A stretch of 64,000 bases of DNA, taken from the NCBI GenBank assembly GCA_010093485.1, contig MU001497.1, forward strand, positions 1,268,098 to 1,332,097, given 5' to 3'. Below the pieces are notes generated by a model, which saw only the letters and a program-made list of their open reading frames with translations, was not told the origin of the DNA and made no database searches. Origin of the DNA: Karstenula rhodostoma CBS 690.94. Lineage: Eukaryota > Ascomycota > Dothideomycetes > Pleosporales > Didymosphaeriaceae. A program made the translations under genes and the position numbers. This document shows, piece by piece, positions 1 to 13,063 of the stretch. Each line of letters starts with the position of its first letter. The stretch's first letter is position 1.

Positions 1-8
1 AGTAACTT

Positions 9-40
<32 letters not shown>
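1..40 (+). mobile_element. R2a: 3' poly-A end of an R2 retroposon
   Basis: The window opens with the last bases of an R2 element: the terminal phrase AGTAACTTTATATT followed by a run of about 26 A (15-40). The same phrase plus poly-A ends the R2 copies near 11,055, 51,715 and 52,295, and its complement starts the minus copies near 42,948, 56,077 and 59,731. The rest of the element lies left of the window. It interrupts the large element L-B, whose homology with L-A resumes just after the A run. Confidence 0.8.
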
Positions 41-589
41 CTAATTAATACTAGCTAGTAGACCTATCTAATATTAAGTAGTATAAAGGTACTAGAAAAT
101 ACTTTTTAAATAAAAGTATAAAGAAAAATATAGCTATTTAAATAAAGAAGACTAGTAAAGAGCTTACTATAAAGTATAATAAAATAATAAATAATATATA
201 TTACTCTAAATTCTAAAAGAATACTTTCCTACTAGCTATATAGTTAATTATTAATTAGTTACTAATAAGAGACTAGCCTAATATACTAAAATAGTTATAT
301 ATCTAGTTAAATAATATATATAATATAATATAGTAAGTTAAAGAAGTATTAAATAGTATTAAATACTAATATATTTAATAGTTTTAATACTAGAACTACT
401 TAGTATTATAAGGTAGTAGCCTATACTAGCTAAAATATTAGTAAAATTAAGGCTAAGTAGTTTATAAAAAAATAAGTTTAATATTTTAATATTTCTAGTT
501 TCCCTACTCTAACTCTAATAATACTAATATCTACCTAACTATCTAATACCTTAATTAATACTAGAGCCTTATTATTAAAAACTTTAAAT

Positions 590-3500
590 TAGTAATTACT
601 TAACCTATTTACTATTCTTAAGAGAAATAAGAAAAAAGAAGTTAAAGTAAATTAAAAGATTTTTAAATAAGAAATTTTTAATACTAAAATTAATATTAAG
701 AATATAACTATACTTAATACTTAAATTATTATAAAGAATAAAATTACTAAATACTTTAAAACTCTATACTAGAAGTAGAATTATTTTTACTAAAGTTTTA
801 AAACTTTTTTTAATAATCTATAGAATAAAGATCTCCTATTTATAAGTATATAAGTATTTTAAAACTAATACTTTACTAATATCTACTAGGTATAGATTAA
901 GTAAATACTAGCTAGGTTAAATATATAAGTTTAGAATCTAATTCTAGTAAAGAGAATATTAGTTTAAAAAAGTATAAAAGTAAGTTTCTATTTAAATTAT
1001 AATATTTTTAATTAATTTAATATAGTACTATATACTATATAAGGTAATTTTATTAGCTATATAATATCTTTCTATATATAAAACTTTAAAAATTACTTAT
1101 TTACTATTTATAATTCTATAGTCTAAGTAAGAGAAGATACTTATTAGTCTATTTTATATAGCCTAATTTACTAGCTTTTTCTACTAATCTATAGTCTATA
1201 TAGTATACTAGAATATATATAAAGAGGGTATTACTCTACTACTTTCTAGTCTATATAAAAAGTATATACTATACTCTACTTTATAAATAAAATATTAGTT
1301 ATAATATTAAGTATTACTAATAAGTTAGAGACTATATATTTAGAATAAATAGATTTATTAATAAAGAGGCTACTTATATTCTAGATATAATATTTAGTAA
1401 TAAAGAGAATCTATCTAATAATATAAATTAAATTATAGATATATTTTATAATACTAAGGATAAAAACTAAGTAATAAATTAGTAAAAGGTATAGTATTAG
1501 GTATACTAAAAGATATTAGGCCTTATAATAACTAGAAAATAGTTCTTAAATATAAAAGTAACTAATTTAATTTTTATTATTTTTTAATTTTTTTTACTTT
1601 TATATATTTCCTATCTTTAAACCTTAGATACTAGAAAGAAATTTTTTTTTTAAATATAAAACTTTTAATACTTTTTATATATAATAAAATAATATATAGT
1701 AAACTAGTACTAAAGTTCTTCTCCCTAAATATAAATATTTTAGCTAAAATAAAATTAAGACCTTAGAACTTATATATTATAATAGCCTATATTAAGTAGA
1801 AAGGAAACTAGACCTATATAATAATTATTTAGTTATAAAGAAACTTATAAAATATAAAAAAAATAAATATAATTATTTTACTTATCTTTATAGTATATAG
1901 ACTAGGCCCTATATACTAATTAAAAGTAGTAAGAATAGCTAAAGGGGGTTTCTTTATATAGTCTATAATAACTAAATATTATATAATATTATTAACCTTA
2001 CTAATAGTTCTATTAATAAGACTATACTTAGTCTAAGTATTAGTTAGAAGTATAATTTTAATACTAATAGAAAGGAGAAGTTTACTCTCTAAATTACTAA
2101 CTTCTATTAATAGTATTATTATATATATAGGGTTATTATATTTAGTATAGTAGGCTAATACTAGCTAGTATTAATTCTAAAAATAATTATAATTAATTAT
2201 ATTAACCTTATAGTATTTAATATAAAGGTATATAAAATTATAAAAAGTATTTATCTCTAAATTTAAAAGAATAGTTCTATAATAAGTTTAGAATAGTAAC
2301 TAGTTCTACTAAGTACTTTTATTAATTTAAAATTATAAAAGGGTATTTTAAAAGTTAGTCTTACTATCTTTTTATTAGTATTAAATAGTATTAAGAATAA
2401 TAGTTTTTAAGAATTACTAGTAGAGTTATTTTATATAGATATTAATAGGTCCTTTACTTAGTAATAGATTATATAAAGGTTACTAGATAATAAGTAATAG
2501 TTAATAAAAGTCTTTAGATATAATAATATTTAGACTAGTAAAAGGAAAGTATATAAATTAAAAATAGATTTTACTAAATTAGATACTAATCTAAGCTAGT
2601 ATATTAAGACTAACTATAGACTTCTTATTAATAATAAAATAGTATATAGAGGAGAAAGTAACCTATAACTATATATTATAGAGATTTACTATAAGGTAGG
2701 GTAACTTAATAAAATAGGGGGGATAAAAAGGCGCGTTATACTTTACTAATATATAAATAAAGGGGGACTAAAAAAGTAACTAAGGTATACCTAGTATTTA
2801 TATATAGGCTAACTAGAAAGGGTATAGTACTAAGCTAGCTAAAATAGGACTAGTATAATACTAACCCTAAATAGACTTAATATATATTTACTAATATATA
2901 AGAATTCTAATAATAGAGAGTTATTAATAGATAAAAAAGATAGTTCTTATTAAAACTAGGAGAAAAATATATATAGGTAGGTATTACTACCTATATTACT
3001 TTCTCCTATTCTATACTCTATTAGTTATTAATAGTATATATATAAAAAGAGAAAAGAATATAAGTAAAATACCTATTCTTAGTATATAAATCCTACTTAA
3101 TAGTATAATACTCTATTTATAGTTTCTAGGCTTACTAATATATTACCTATACTTTAGAATTAACCTAATTAATAAACCTATATAGGTAGAGATATACCTA
3201 TTCCCTACTATTTATTTAGGGATAATAATAATAATAAATACCTATAATATAGCTATAGAGTATAGTAAGGAATTTTAAATAATAATAGTAATAATAGATA
3301 AGAATTATAATATCTATAAAATTAAAAGCTAGCTAGAATCTAAAGTTATATATATAGGTATAAAGGAAGCGCTTATATTATATAAACTAGGTTAGCTAGT
3401 AATATAATATTTAATAACTAATAACTATAGATATATATTATAGTAATAGAAGATATAGGGTATATAAAATTACTATAATAATAAAGAAGAGACTAAAAAG

Positions 3501-6500
3501 AATAAAAAGTTTATAGTAGAGGTAATAAATAAGGTAAGTATCTACTAGATATAAAAGATCCTATATAATATAGTAGTATAGATAAAGTCCTAAGTCCTAT
3601 CCTATTCTAAGTTCTAAGTATAGAGCCTATAGGGTAATATATAAAGGGTAAAGGATAAAGAGTAAGATAAAAAATAGAGATAATAGCTATATAGGGTTAG
3701 TATTTAAAAGTAGAGTATTAGGGGTATATAGTATATTTAATTATAAAATACTAAGTATAGGAGCTTAATATCGCGTTAATAGTAGAATAAGGTAATAAGA
3801 ATTATAATATAAAGTTAACTAATATCTAGCTATAATTAGTAGCTTTTAATAGATTTTAATAACTAGTTCTAGGGAAAGATAGTAATTAAATAAACTTAAC
3901 TTAGTAAAGTAAGGATTCTAAATAAATAAATAAAGAGGTAACTAACTAATACTAGCCCCTATAACTATTATAGAATAATAGTAGATAGTAGTAGTATAAT
4001 CCCTTCTATATATATAATTAGAATTTAAAAAAGACTATTAATTATTTAGCTATTAATTAGAAATATAGTAACTCTAGTAGGTATAGATTAGATAATAAGA
4101 GATAGTATATCTATTTCTTTAGCTAGTTAATTAAGGTAAGTTAAAATTATTTTAATAATATAGGTTTTATTAGTACTAGCTTTCCTATTAAAATTAATAA
4201 GAAGCTATAATAATATCTTTTTACTAAAAATTACTTTAAAATAGTTTATTACTATATTAAAGGTAATCTTTTATTAAGTAGCTAGAGTATTAAAATTAGT
4301 ATTAGGCTATTCTATTCTAGTAATAGAATACTCCTAAATTAATTATTTCTAGTAGGTTAAATTATTTAGGTTCTAGTAGTTATTATATTTCTTAATATTC
4401 TAGTCCTTAGTATAATTAATAGGCCTAGACTCTAGTATATTTTAGTTAACTAGTTTATTATTAATAATAGGTCCTTAAGCTACTAGCTTATCTAATTTAA
4501 ATTAGTTTTAAATAGGTATTTCTTTAAGTTCTAAGTTCTTTACCTCTATCTAATTAAGATTATCTCTATAATAATTAATATACTTATAAGTATAATATAT
4601 ATAATAATAGTAATAGGCCTTAGTATTAGTTTTAAATAATTACCCTTAAAAGTTATAAATATTATCTATATTCTAGAAAGAATAATAAAGTATAAGTTTA
4701 ATATAATAAAAGTAGACTAGATCTAATATAAAAAAGTACTATAGATAATAGAATAGAATATATAGTTTAGCCCTAAGTTACTTAGAGGGGATCTTACTCT
4801 TATAATTAAAATATAGAAAAAAGTTAATATAGTAAAGACTATTAAGTATAAATAGATATTTCTTATATCTCTAGAGTATTAACTTTCTATTCTAAAATAA
4901 AATACTATTAAAATTAAGCTCTTTCTTATTTATTTATTAGACTTAGTAAAAAAAAAATATAGTAGACTATATTTCTTTAGACTAGTAATTAATACTTATT
5001 ATAACCTATATAGACTATATAAATAAAAGACTAAATAGTATATATATAACGTTTTAGACTAAATAGTCTCTTTCCCTAATTATTTTATTTATAAGCTTAA
5101 ATATAAATAAAGTAAGAGTATAATCTTTACTTAAATAAAGAAGAATAGATATTATAAGGTTTATATAGAAAATAATATATTTTTTAGTCTTTAAAATATA
5201 TATACTAATATATTAAGCTATACTAGCTATACTAGTATAGACTTAGATATTAGTATTAGCCCTCTAGTTTAATACTAATATAGGATAGAAAAGGTTAAGT
5301 TATATATAATTATAAATAGATTTAAAATATCTATATTACTTCCTAAGGGAAATAATAAAAGTAAGATATAAATAAGTAAATTAAAAAATTCTAAATTTAT
5401 AGATTTCTTCTCCTATAGTAGTATTCTTCTAAAAATAATAACTAGAAATATATTAGTATATATAATATCTAGTAAGAATTAATAATAATTCCTAGTTATT
5501 AAATTTTATTTCTATAAAAGGAAGTAATAATAGTATTATAGTATTAATTAGAATAATAGTATTATTAAATTATATTAGATTAGAATAGGTTACTAAAATA
5601 GTATTAGACTAGTATTAGACTAGATATTTAATATTAGCCTCTATAGCTAAAGGGCCTAATTCTAGATCTAGATCTAGAGTATTACTAATATAGTAGAGCC
5701 TATAGTTATAGATACTCCTATACCCCTACTATTTATAATAATTCTAAGAGTTCTAGATATTAAAAAGAGGAATAAGAATATACTTTTTAAATATAATAAA
5801 TTAAATATAGAAATAGTAAGCTATAATATAAGAATATTTTTTTAAAAAATTTTAAATAAGTCTTCTTTATATATTTAAGATTACTACCTACTACTTTTTA
5901 AATTATAGTATAAACTAGAGAAGATTATACTAAAAGTTATTAATAATAAAGAAAGTAATAAATAAAATAAAACTTTTTAACTACTTAATTTAGAAAGTAT
6001 TAGGTAGGTATTAAGTAGTTAAAGTTATAATAACTTACTATAGTATTAAGCTTTCTATTTTTTTATTACTAATATAGCTATATTTTCTAGAGCTAGGCGC
6101 CTATATAAATAATAGAGTTAATTAGTAATATTTCTTAATTAGGCCCTAAAAAGGTAGTCTAAATATTCTTAGCCTATAATAAAAGACTATTAATATCTTA
6201 TCTAGCTATAAAACTAGCCTATATTATAGATACCTTCTATATTATTATATTAAATAGAGTAAACTAAAATTAAAAATAGTAAGTAAAATATCTATTTTTA
6301 TAATAAAGAAGGTAATATATATAAATAATAAAATTAATTTTTTATAGATAAGGCTTATTATAATTATCTATATTAATAGGGTATAGTAAAGGGAATATAA
6401 GACTTAGGTAGTAAATATTTCTAGTAAATTTAGTAATTAGTATTAGATAAATAGCTTTTATAAAGAGATAAATATAATTAGTATAAGAATAAATTTAGTT

Positions 6501-8960
6501 TTAAAAAAATTTAAATTTAGGAGTAGCTATACCTAAATTAAATATAGTTAAAACTTTTAAAAGTTTATTTTTATTTTTATATATATTATTCTTAATACTA
6601 GCCTTTTTATTACTATTATATATACTCTTACCTCCTCCTTATATAGAAGTAGTACTAGATAGTATACTATTTATATTTAAAAAATAAAACTACTAGCTAA
6701 AAAAGATATTAAGTATAATATTAGTTATTTAACTAGAATTAGAGTTTTTAAAACTAAAGTAAAGAATCTTTAGTTACTACTTAATAGAACTATTAATAAG
6801 AAGGGATATAAGAATTTTATAATTAATAATAATATTTTAGTAGCTAGAATAATAAGTAACTAGAAATAGAAATTACTACTATATAATAAAATAGTATATA
6901 TAATAGTCCTTCTTAAATTAGTAATTAATTTAATTTAGATTATTCCCCTTAATTTAGGTAGGCTTTCAAATAATAATCTTAACCTTTTAAGAAAACTATA
7001 GAAGTTAAGAAAAAAGTATTACTATATTAATAGTAAAGTTATAAATATAATTATAATAATTATATTAGGCCCCCCTATAGATATATATCTCTATAGTAAC
7101 TTAGATTTAAATAAATAGATATTCTTTTATATTAGTAAGAGGTAGTAATAATAAAAATAGAGATTTTAGATCTATATTATTCCTACTTTTATATAATAAA
7201 ATAAAATCTAGTCTATTATTTTTTATTTAATTTTAGTAGTAGTTATTATACTCTCCCTAAATAATATAGAGGTTAAACTACTAGTATTTATAAATAAAAT
7301 AAATACTTATTTAAATATTTTTAAGCTTCTAATAGAATATTAATATATAGTTTAATTCTTTAGATAGAAGTATAGGTTCTTATAGATAATCTAGATTTAT
7401 AGAATTTAAAAATTACTAAATAAAAGATTTTTACTAATATATTTAGTCTTTAATAATTATAAAATCTTCTATAAAGAAATCTTTACTACTAAATTTATCC
7501 CTACTACTTTTATTACTATAATTAGGTATAGGACTATTAGAGGAGGTAAAGTTTAATATTTTATTTAATACTTATAGATTTAGAGATATAGAAGTAGGCT
7601 AGATAGGTATTTATACTATTATATATTAAATAGATTTTATATCTAAATTCTCTATATATAATAGTAAAAGAGTATATAGTATTAATTATATTATATTTAG
7701 CTTAGAAGAGGATATTAGAAGAGGAATCTAATAAGCCTTATATAATAAATAATAGCTATTCTAAAATAACCTTTATAGGGTTAGTTTTATTAGGGTAAAG
7801 AGCTATTAAAGACTTAGTAAAAATAATAAAGTATAAAGTATAAAATATAGTAAAGTTATAGTATTAATAGGCCTACTAATAATATAATATTTAGAAAAAG
7901 ATATAATAAAAGTTAGTAGAAAATATTTTTATTTATAATATATATAGTATTTTATTAGTTTTTTATTTATAAAGATATTAAAAACTAGATTAAATAGATA
8001 ACTATATTTATAGTAAAGTAGTATAAGTTTCTAGCCTACTATTACTAATTAATAGAGAGATAATATATAGCTAAAATAAGTAGTATAATATAAAAATATA
8101 TCTATAAAATAGGTATTAGTCTAAGTATTAGGTAAGGATATATATAAAAATAAAAGAGGCTAGATATAACTAATCTACTTTAAAAGTTTATTTTATACTA
8201 ATTTAGAAATATAATTTATTATAGGAGAAAATACTTTTATTTACTATTATTTATATAATTTTAAAAAAAGGAGAGAATAATATCTTCTATAATAAAATTA
8301 AATTATTTAGCCTTATAAAGGTACTATTTAGCCTATTTCTAGAACTCTAGAACTTTATAAAAGAGGATATATTTCTAGTTAGAATTATTAAAATACTTCT
8401 TATATTACTAATACTATTCTATAATAATTATATAATACTTAAGAAAGGTATACTAATAAGAAAGTAAAGTATTATAAAAAAAGTATTATATAATATCTAT
8501 AGTAGTATATAGTAGGTTTACTAGTAAGGATATATAGGATAATAGTATACTTTTTAATAGAAAAGGGTATAGTATTATAACTTTAAAGTAGGTAAATTTA
8601 GAGGATAATAGTACCTATAAATCCCTATTAATATTAATTAAAATAATAATAAGGAAAGATATTTATACTTTATTCTATATATTATAGTTATAATATTATT
8701 TTAGATAAGTATATCTATATTATATATAATAGGTACTTTAGTACTAGAAGGACTTCTACTCTATTAAAAGGTATTAGGAAGTACTATAAAAATAAAGAAT
8801 ATAAATAGTATTCTATAAATATAGAATATTTTAAAAGAAGTTAAAATAGATAAAGAAGATAGTATAAAACTATTAAAAGTATAGTTAAAGTTAAGTATTA
8901 TAATAGTATTATAATAAAAGAATAAATAAAAAATAAAATTAAATTAAATTAAAAAGAAAG
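590..8960 (+). pseudogene. Degraded long coding region of element L (copy B)
   Basis: No frame is truly open, but one plus-strand frame is protein-like and broken almost only by TAA and TAG, the stops RIP makes from CAA, CAG and TGG. The clearest part runs from 2,426 to the R1a insertion and, in the same frame once R1a and its 11-bp duplication are removed, from 3,965 to about 5,270. It is rich in Lys, Ile, Leu and Tyr (many Tyr probably former His/Cys). A second protein-like stretch ends near 8,945-8,960 in a Lys-rich tail. The family is not recognised; candidates are a large DNA transposon or a long non-LTR element. I could not find a polymerase YxDD box or a helicase P-loop by eye. Frame changes between the segments suggest several ORFs, introns or indels. 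Confidence 0.45.
2673..3957 (-). mobile_element. R1a: longest R1 retroposon copy, inserted in L-B
   Basis: This is a 1,285-bp insertion. It is flanked by the 11-bp duplication CCTATAACTAT (2,662-2,672 and 3,958-3,968), and the L-A copy shows the undisrupted site at 28,740-28,790. The constant R1 end (TATATTATAGAGATTTACT) lies on the left, so the element points to the minus strand. The other end varies between copies, as expected for 5' truncation of a non-LTR element. A second long copy is R1f. Fragments in this window share only the constant end plus about 85-240 bp. CpG clusters such as GGCGCG survive near the 3' end. No coding domain was recognised, so it may be non-autonomous. Confidence 0.8.
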
Positions 8961-9684
8961 TTTTAAGTTTTTAAAGTATTAATTAGTATTAGGTAAGACT
9001 AATACCTAAAAAAGGATTATATACTAAATAAATATTTAAAAATATATAGCTAAATTTAATATTCTATAACTAGAGTAGTTATAAATAATATATTAGTTAT
9101 ATTAGTATTTAGAGAAATATTATTATATTATATTTTAAGAACTAATTAAAATATATAAAACGCCTTTTTTTAGCTAATAGAAAGCCTAAAATTCTCTATT
9201 CTAATTAGGTAATATATAGCCCTAAGGTTTAGCTAGCTATATAGAAGCTCTACTATAATAGTTTACTTTCTTACTTTATTTATTATAAATAATTAGATAA
9301 ATAAATTACTACTAGATCTCTTTATTAGTATTTATAGCTATATACCCCTTACTATTATATAACCTCTCTAGCCAAATATAAAATACCTCTAGTTATAATA
9401 AATATCTAATATATAATTATAGAGAAGTTAGAAAATATTAAAAATATTATATATTAATAATATTATAATTTAAAAAAGAATATAAAAGATAGATTAGTTA
9501 CTAGTAGTAAATAATTTATAATACTATATATAAAGACTAGCTCTTATAGGAAGAAACTTATACTAGAATATTATTATTAGAATAGTTAATAATAATAAGT
9601 AACTAATCCTTAGTAATAAATATAATATAGTATATACTAGTAGTAAGTTTATTAGTAACTTAGATATATCTAACTATATATACC

Positions 9685-9706
9685 GGTCTAGATTCTAATC
9701 CAGGCC
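9685..9706. repeat. R2 5' terminal palindrome (copy c)
   Basis: An inverted repeat with consensus GCCTGGATTAGAATCCAGGC or its CT-centred complement (9-bp arms, 2-bp centre) marks the 5' end of all five R2 copies whose start is visible: here, 11,696-11,715, 43,493-43,512, 58,653-58,672 and 60,974-60,993. Unlike the rest of R2 it keeps CpA/TpG in three copies; here one arm is still TCCAGG. Confidence 0.75.
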
Positions 9707-10191
9707 TATAAGACTATATAGTATACTTATAATAGAAGAGAGCTTTTTATTCTTTTTTAATACTTATTTTATATATTTTATACTTTTTTAATTATTAGTA
9801 TAATACTAACTAATAGTTATTTAATACTAATTCTTTTTATCTATATTTACTAATATTCTTAACTTTTATCTATAGCTTATTACTTATAGCTTACCCTATT
9901 ACTATTATTATTACTATTAATACTACCTACTTATTATTATTATTAATATTACCTACCTATTATTATTATTAATATTACCTACTACTTTCTTATATATTCT
10001 ATAAAGCTATTACTATCTACTCTATATTTATTAACTATATAGGTTACTTTAACTTAATTATAATTATCTTTACTATAAAGTCTAGCTCCTTTTAATTCTT
10101 AAGAACTATTATAATTAGCTTTTACTATTTACTAGTAAAGTTCCTATTCCTAGTTAATTACTATAGAGATTATTCTACCCTAGATTAGTAA

Positions 10192-10228
<37 letters not shown>

Positions 10229-10716
10229 AAACTTACTAATAGACTCTATAATTATATAGTCTATAGTTATAACTTATAGTATTTATATATTAGGTTAATT
10301 ATTATACTAATAGAGGTTAACTTACTAGATAATATATTAGATTTTATAATATATATAATTAAATATATCTAAGTTACTAATAAATTTACTACTAGTATAT
10401 ACTATATTATATTTATTACTAAGAATTAGTTACTTATTATTATTAGTTATTTTAATAGAGATATAGTATAGGTTTCTTTTTATAAAAGCTAGCCTTTATA
10501 TATAGTACTATAAGTTACTTACTACTAGTAAATAACCTCTCTTTTATATTCTTTTTTAAATTATAATATTATTAATATTTTATAATATCTTTAATATTTT
10601 ATAACTTCTCTATAATTATATATTAGGTATTAGTAAATAAAGAGTATACTATCCTACTAGTATTATATAGTATTATAGTATTATAGTGTTACTATATTAT
10701 ATAATATATATAGGTA

Positions 10717-10871
10717 GCTACGCCCTTTTTAATTAGCCTATATATAGATACTAGGCGCGCCTTAGCTACTTTTTTAGTCCCCCTTTATTTATATATTAGT
10801 AAAGTATAACACGCCTTTTTATCCCCCCTATTTTATTAAGTTACCCTATCTTATAGTAAATCTCTATAATA
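10717..10871 (+). mobile_element. R1b: 5'-truncated R1 inside R2c
   Basis: A 155-bp R1 fragment carrying the constant 3' end at the right (CTTATAGTAAATCTCTATAA). It is flanked by the 12-bp duplication TATATATAGGTA (10,705-10,716 and 10,872-10,883). The undisrupted site is seen in R2e near 51,530. It retains GGCGCGCC and an ACACGCC stretch with one of the rare CpA sites. Confidence 0.8.
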
Positions 10872-11716
10872 TATATATAGGTAAGTTAATATTTAGTTAA
10901 TTAAGCCTAATACTATAGGCGCCCTTTTTTTTTTTTTATTATAAATAGTACTATCCTTTAGAGCTATTTAATAGAACTATATAGTATTTCTAGATATTTC
11001 CTTATTACTAAGTAGTTATAATAGTAACTTTATATTAAAAAAAAAAAAAAAAAAAAACTATATATATTATAAGATTTAATATATTATTTAATAAATTAAT
11101 CTCTATTAGTATAATTATTAATCTAGTATATAAATACTATAAGTTATAGCTATAGACTATATAATTATAGAGTCTATTAGTAAGTTTCTTATATATATAT
11201 ATAGTATTACTAATATAATATTATTAATCTAGGGTAGAATTACCTCTATAGTAGTTAACTAATAATAGGAACTTTACTAGTAAGTAGTAAAAGTAAATTA
11301 TAGAGATTTTTAAAAATTAGAAGAAGTTAGACTTTATAATTAAAGTAATTATAATTAAGGAGTTAATAGAGAAGTTTATATAGTTAATAAATATAGTATA
11401 TATTATAGCTACTATATAGTAATAGGTAAAGTAAAAAGTAATAAATAATATTAATAGTAATAATAAGTAGATAATATTAATAGTAATAATAAATAGATAA
11501 TATTAATATTAATAGTAATAGAATAATATACTAAGCTATAAGCTATAGATAAAGGTTAAGAATATTAGTAAATATAAATAAGTAGGAGAGTTAGTATTAT
11601 ATTAATAATTAAAAAAGTATAAAAATATATAAAATAAGTATTAAAAAAGGATAAAAAGCTCTCTTCTATTATAAATATACTATATAGTCCTCTAGGTCTA
11701 GATTAGAATCTAGGCT

Positions 11717-11949
11717 AATAGTAAGGTTATTCTAAGTAGTAATAGTAATTATTATAAAATTTAACTTTAAAATTAAATAATATAATATTATAAAAGTATT
11801 TCTAAATACTTTAAATATAGTAAATAATCCTATAACCTATAAATTACTAGATAGATTTAAAATACTAAAAATATATATAAGATTAAATTAAATTTTTTAT
11901 AGCTTAAAAAATTTACTACTCTTTTAGTATAAAGAGTTTTTCTACTTAC
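11717..11949 (+). pseudogene. Copia reverse-transcriptase fragment
   Basis: About 230 bp match CopiaB at roughly 48,018-48,250, the reverse-transcriptase region just upstream of the catalytic YxDD box. It is cut on the left by R2b and on the right by a gypsy LTR. It is the remnant of a copia insertion older than both neighbours. The reading sense is plus. Confidence 0.7.
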
Positions 11950-12496
11950 TATTATAATTATAATAGAACTAGGCTAAAAAAAAAAAAGAATTATATATAA
12001 AATATTAGTAATAGAGATAAAGCTAATAGGTATTTATATATAAGCCTATAGAATAGTTTATATTATAAGTTATATAATTATAATCCTACTAAGAGTATAA
12101 AATTCTAAAAGTACTAGATTTTAATAGAAGTAAAGTAGATATTTCTACTAAAAGGATAGAATCTATAGAAATAGACTAAGGGATTTTAGAATAGTAAAAA
12201 TTAAAATAACTAGTATATAATTTAAAAAAATCTCTATATAGTTCCTATTCTTTATAGTTAACTTAAAATATTATTTAGAAATAGTTTACTTTTATAACTA
12301 AATTAAAGCTATATATTATAGAGATTCACTATAAAATAGAATAATTTAATAAAATAAAAGGGATAAAATAGTATATTATACTTTACTAATATATAAATAA
12401 AGGGGGAGTAAAAAAGTAATTAAGACTTACCTAGTATCTATATATAGGCTAACTAAAAAGGATATAATTAAAACTATTTATATATATATAAATATT
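11950..12496 (+). mobile_element. Truncated gypsy LTR (third copy)
   Basis: It begins with the same TATTATAATTATAATAGAAC start as the Gypsy2 LTR and follows it for about 395 bp, then stops near 12,496 before the ACCCCTTATAATA end of intact LTRs. R1c is inserted at 12,313. No internal gypsy sequence adjoins it, so it is a partial LTR or a truncated solo LTR inserted into the copia fragment. Confidence 0.7.
12313..12465 (-). mobile_element. R1c: 5'-truncated R1 inside a gypsy LTR
   Basis: A 153-bp fragment with the constant R1 end at the left. The 12-bp duplication AATTAAAGCTAT (12,301-12,312) recurs with one G-to-A change as AATTAAAACTAT (12,466-12,477), and the gypsy LTR continues after it. 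The mismatch is what later RIP of one copy would produce. Confidence 0.8.
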
Positions 12497-13063
12497 ATAA
12501 GGCTAGAATATAGCTAAATAGAGTAAATACTCTTAAAATTAGATAGATAGAAGAAACTATATAAATTAAAACTAAACTTAAAATACTAAAATAGAAAGGA
12601 TCCTAGAAAGGGACTCTCTATATAGTAGGTATTTAGAATCTACTAACTAATCTATATATAGACTACTAGATAAAGCCTAAGCTTAAAAATAGATAAATAT
12701 TCTATAAGAGAATTTAATTTTAAATTAAATTAACCCTTATACTACCTCCCTCTAAGCGCGATCTAGGGTTATAATAGTTCCTAAAAACTATAAGAATACC
12801 TATATCTATAAAAAGAAAGAAAAAAATAAATTAGTTTAAAGAAAAAAAATAAAAATAAAGAAAAATATCCTCTATACTATTAAAAAATTTCCTATTAAAC
12901 TTATATAGTTATAAACTAGAATAGAGTATTCTACTCTAGTATAATTATATAGGGCTCTATAATTTCCTATATAAAAATACTTTTATTTAGAATTTTTCTA
13001 AGTAGTTAATTATATACTATTATATATATATTATATAGGGTTCCCTAATTCTATAAGAAGAGA
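12497..13063. other. Unassigned AT-rich stretch
   Basis: About 570 bp with no counterpart seen elsewhere in the window and no open frame. It holds one CpG-bearing spot (AAGCGCGATCTAGGG near 12,755). It may be the sequence into which the neighbouring elements inserted, or an old element without a second copy here. Confidence 0.4.

Larger units (their letters stand above)
41..9297 (+). mobile_element. L-B: large unidentified transposon, plus-strand copy
   Basis: This stretch is the reverse-complement counterpart of 23,419 to about 31,370 (L-A). Matching landmarks: 2,640-2,660 with 28,770-28,790, 5,640-5,700 with 27,020-27,080, and 8,740-8,960 with 23,760-23,980. Apart from the R1a insertion (2,673-3,957) the two copies run in parallel over about 8 kb. 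The left end is cut by R2a at the window edge. The right end is a conserved stretch (about 9,129-9,297) also found at 23,419-23,590 and, alone, at 21,388-21,565. I do not recognise the family: I saw no LTR pair, clear terminal inverted repeat or diagnostic catalytic motif. The coding sense is plus (see the relic entry). The next 97 bases (9,298-9,394) are unassigned. Confidence 0.7.
9683..11055 (+). mobile_element. R2c: full-length plus-strand R2 retroposon
   Basis: It runs from the 5' palindrome (9,685-9,706) to a poly-A run of about 21 (11,037-11,057). The 11-bp duplication AACTATATATA occurs at 9,672-9,682 and 11,056-11,066. Net length is about 1.2 kb after removing nested R1b. Inside, in order, are a 26-bp VNTR (about 9,905-9,985), an AT-rich body, a TA microsatellite (10,197-10,226), and the 3' segment that short copies such as R2f keep. 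I find no recognisable protein, so the family was probably mobilised by another element. It inserted into R2b in the opposite orientation, which makes a large inverted repeat. Confidence 0.82.
9395..11716 (-). mobile_element. R2b: minus-strand R2 retroposon, split by R2c
   Basis: Two pieces, 9,395-9,682 and 11,056-11,716, together form most of one minus-strand R2 element; compare R2h at 59,731-60,995. Its 5' terminus is at the right (11,696-11,715), with the R2 terminal palindrome in fully RIP-changed form. The 3' poly-A end is missing at the left, where homology stops near 9,395. The break between the pieces is the insertion of plus-strand R2c. On the right the element abuts a copia fragment, consistent with insertion into copia followed by loss of the other side. 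Confidence 0.75.

Noticed and set aside
2673..3957. R1 as a MITE or other inverted-repeat DNA transposon
   Set aside because: The ends are not inverted repeats, one end is constant and the other variable, and duplications are 11-12 bp. All of this points to target-primed retroposition.
10197..10226. The TA run as a regulatory or origin element
   Set aside because: It is a microsatellite inside R2 whose length varies between copies; nothing else supports a function.
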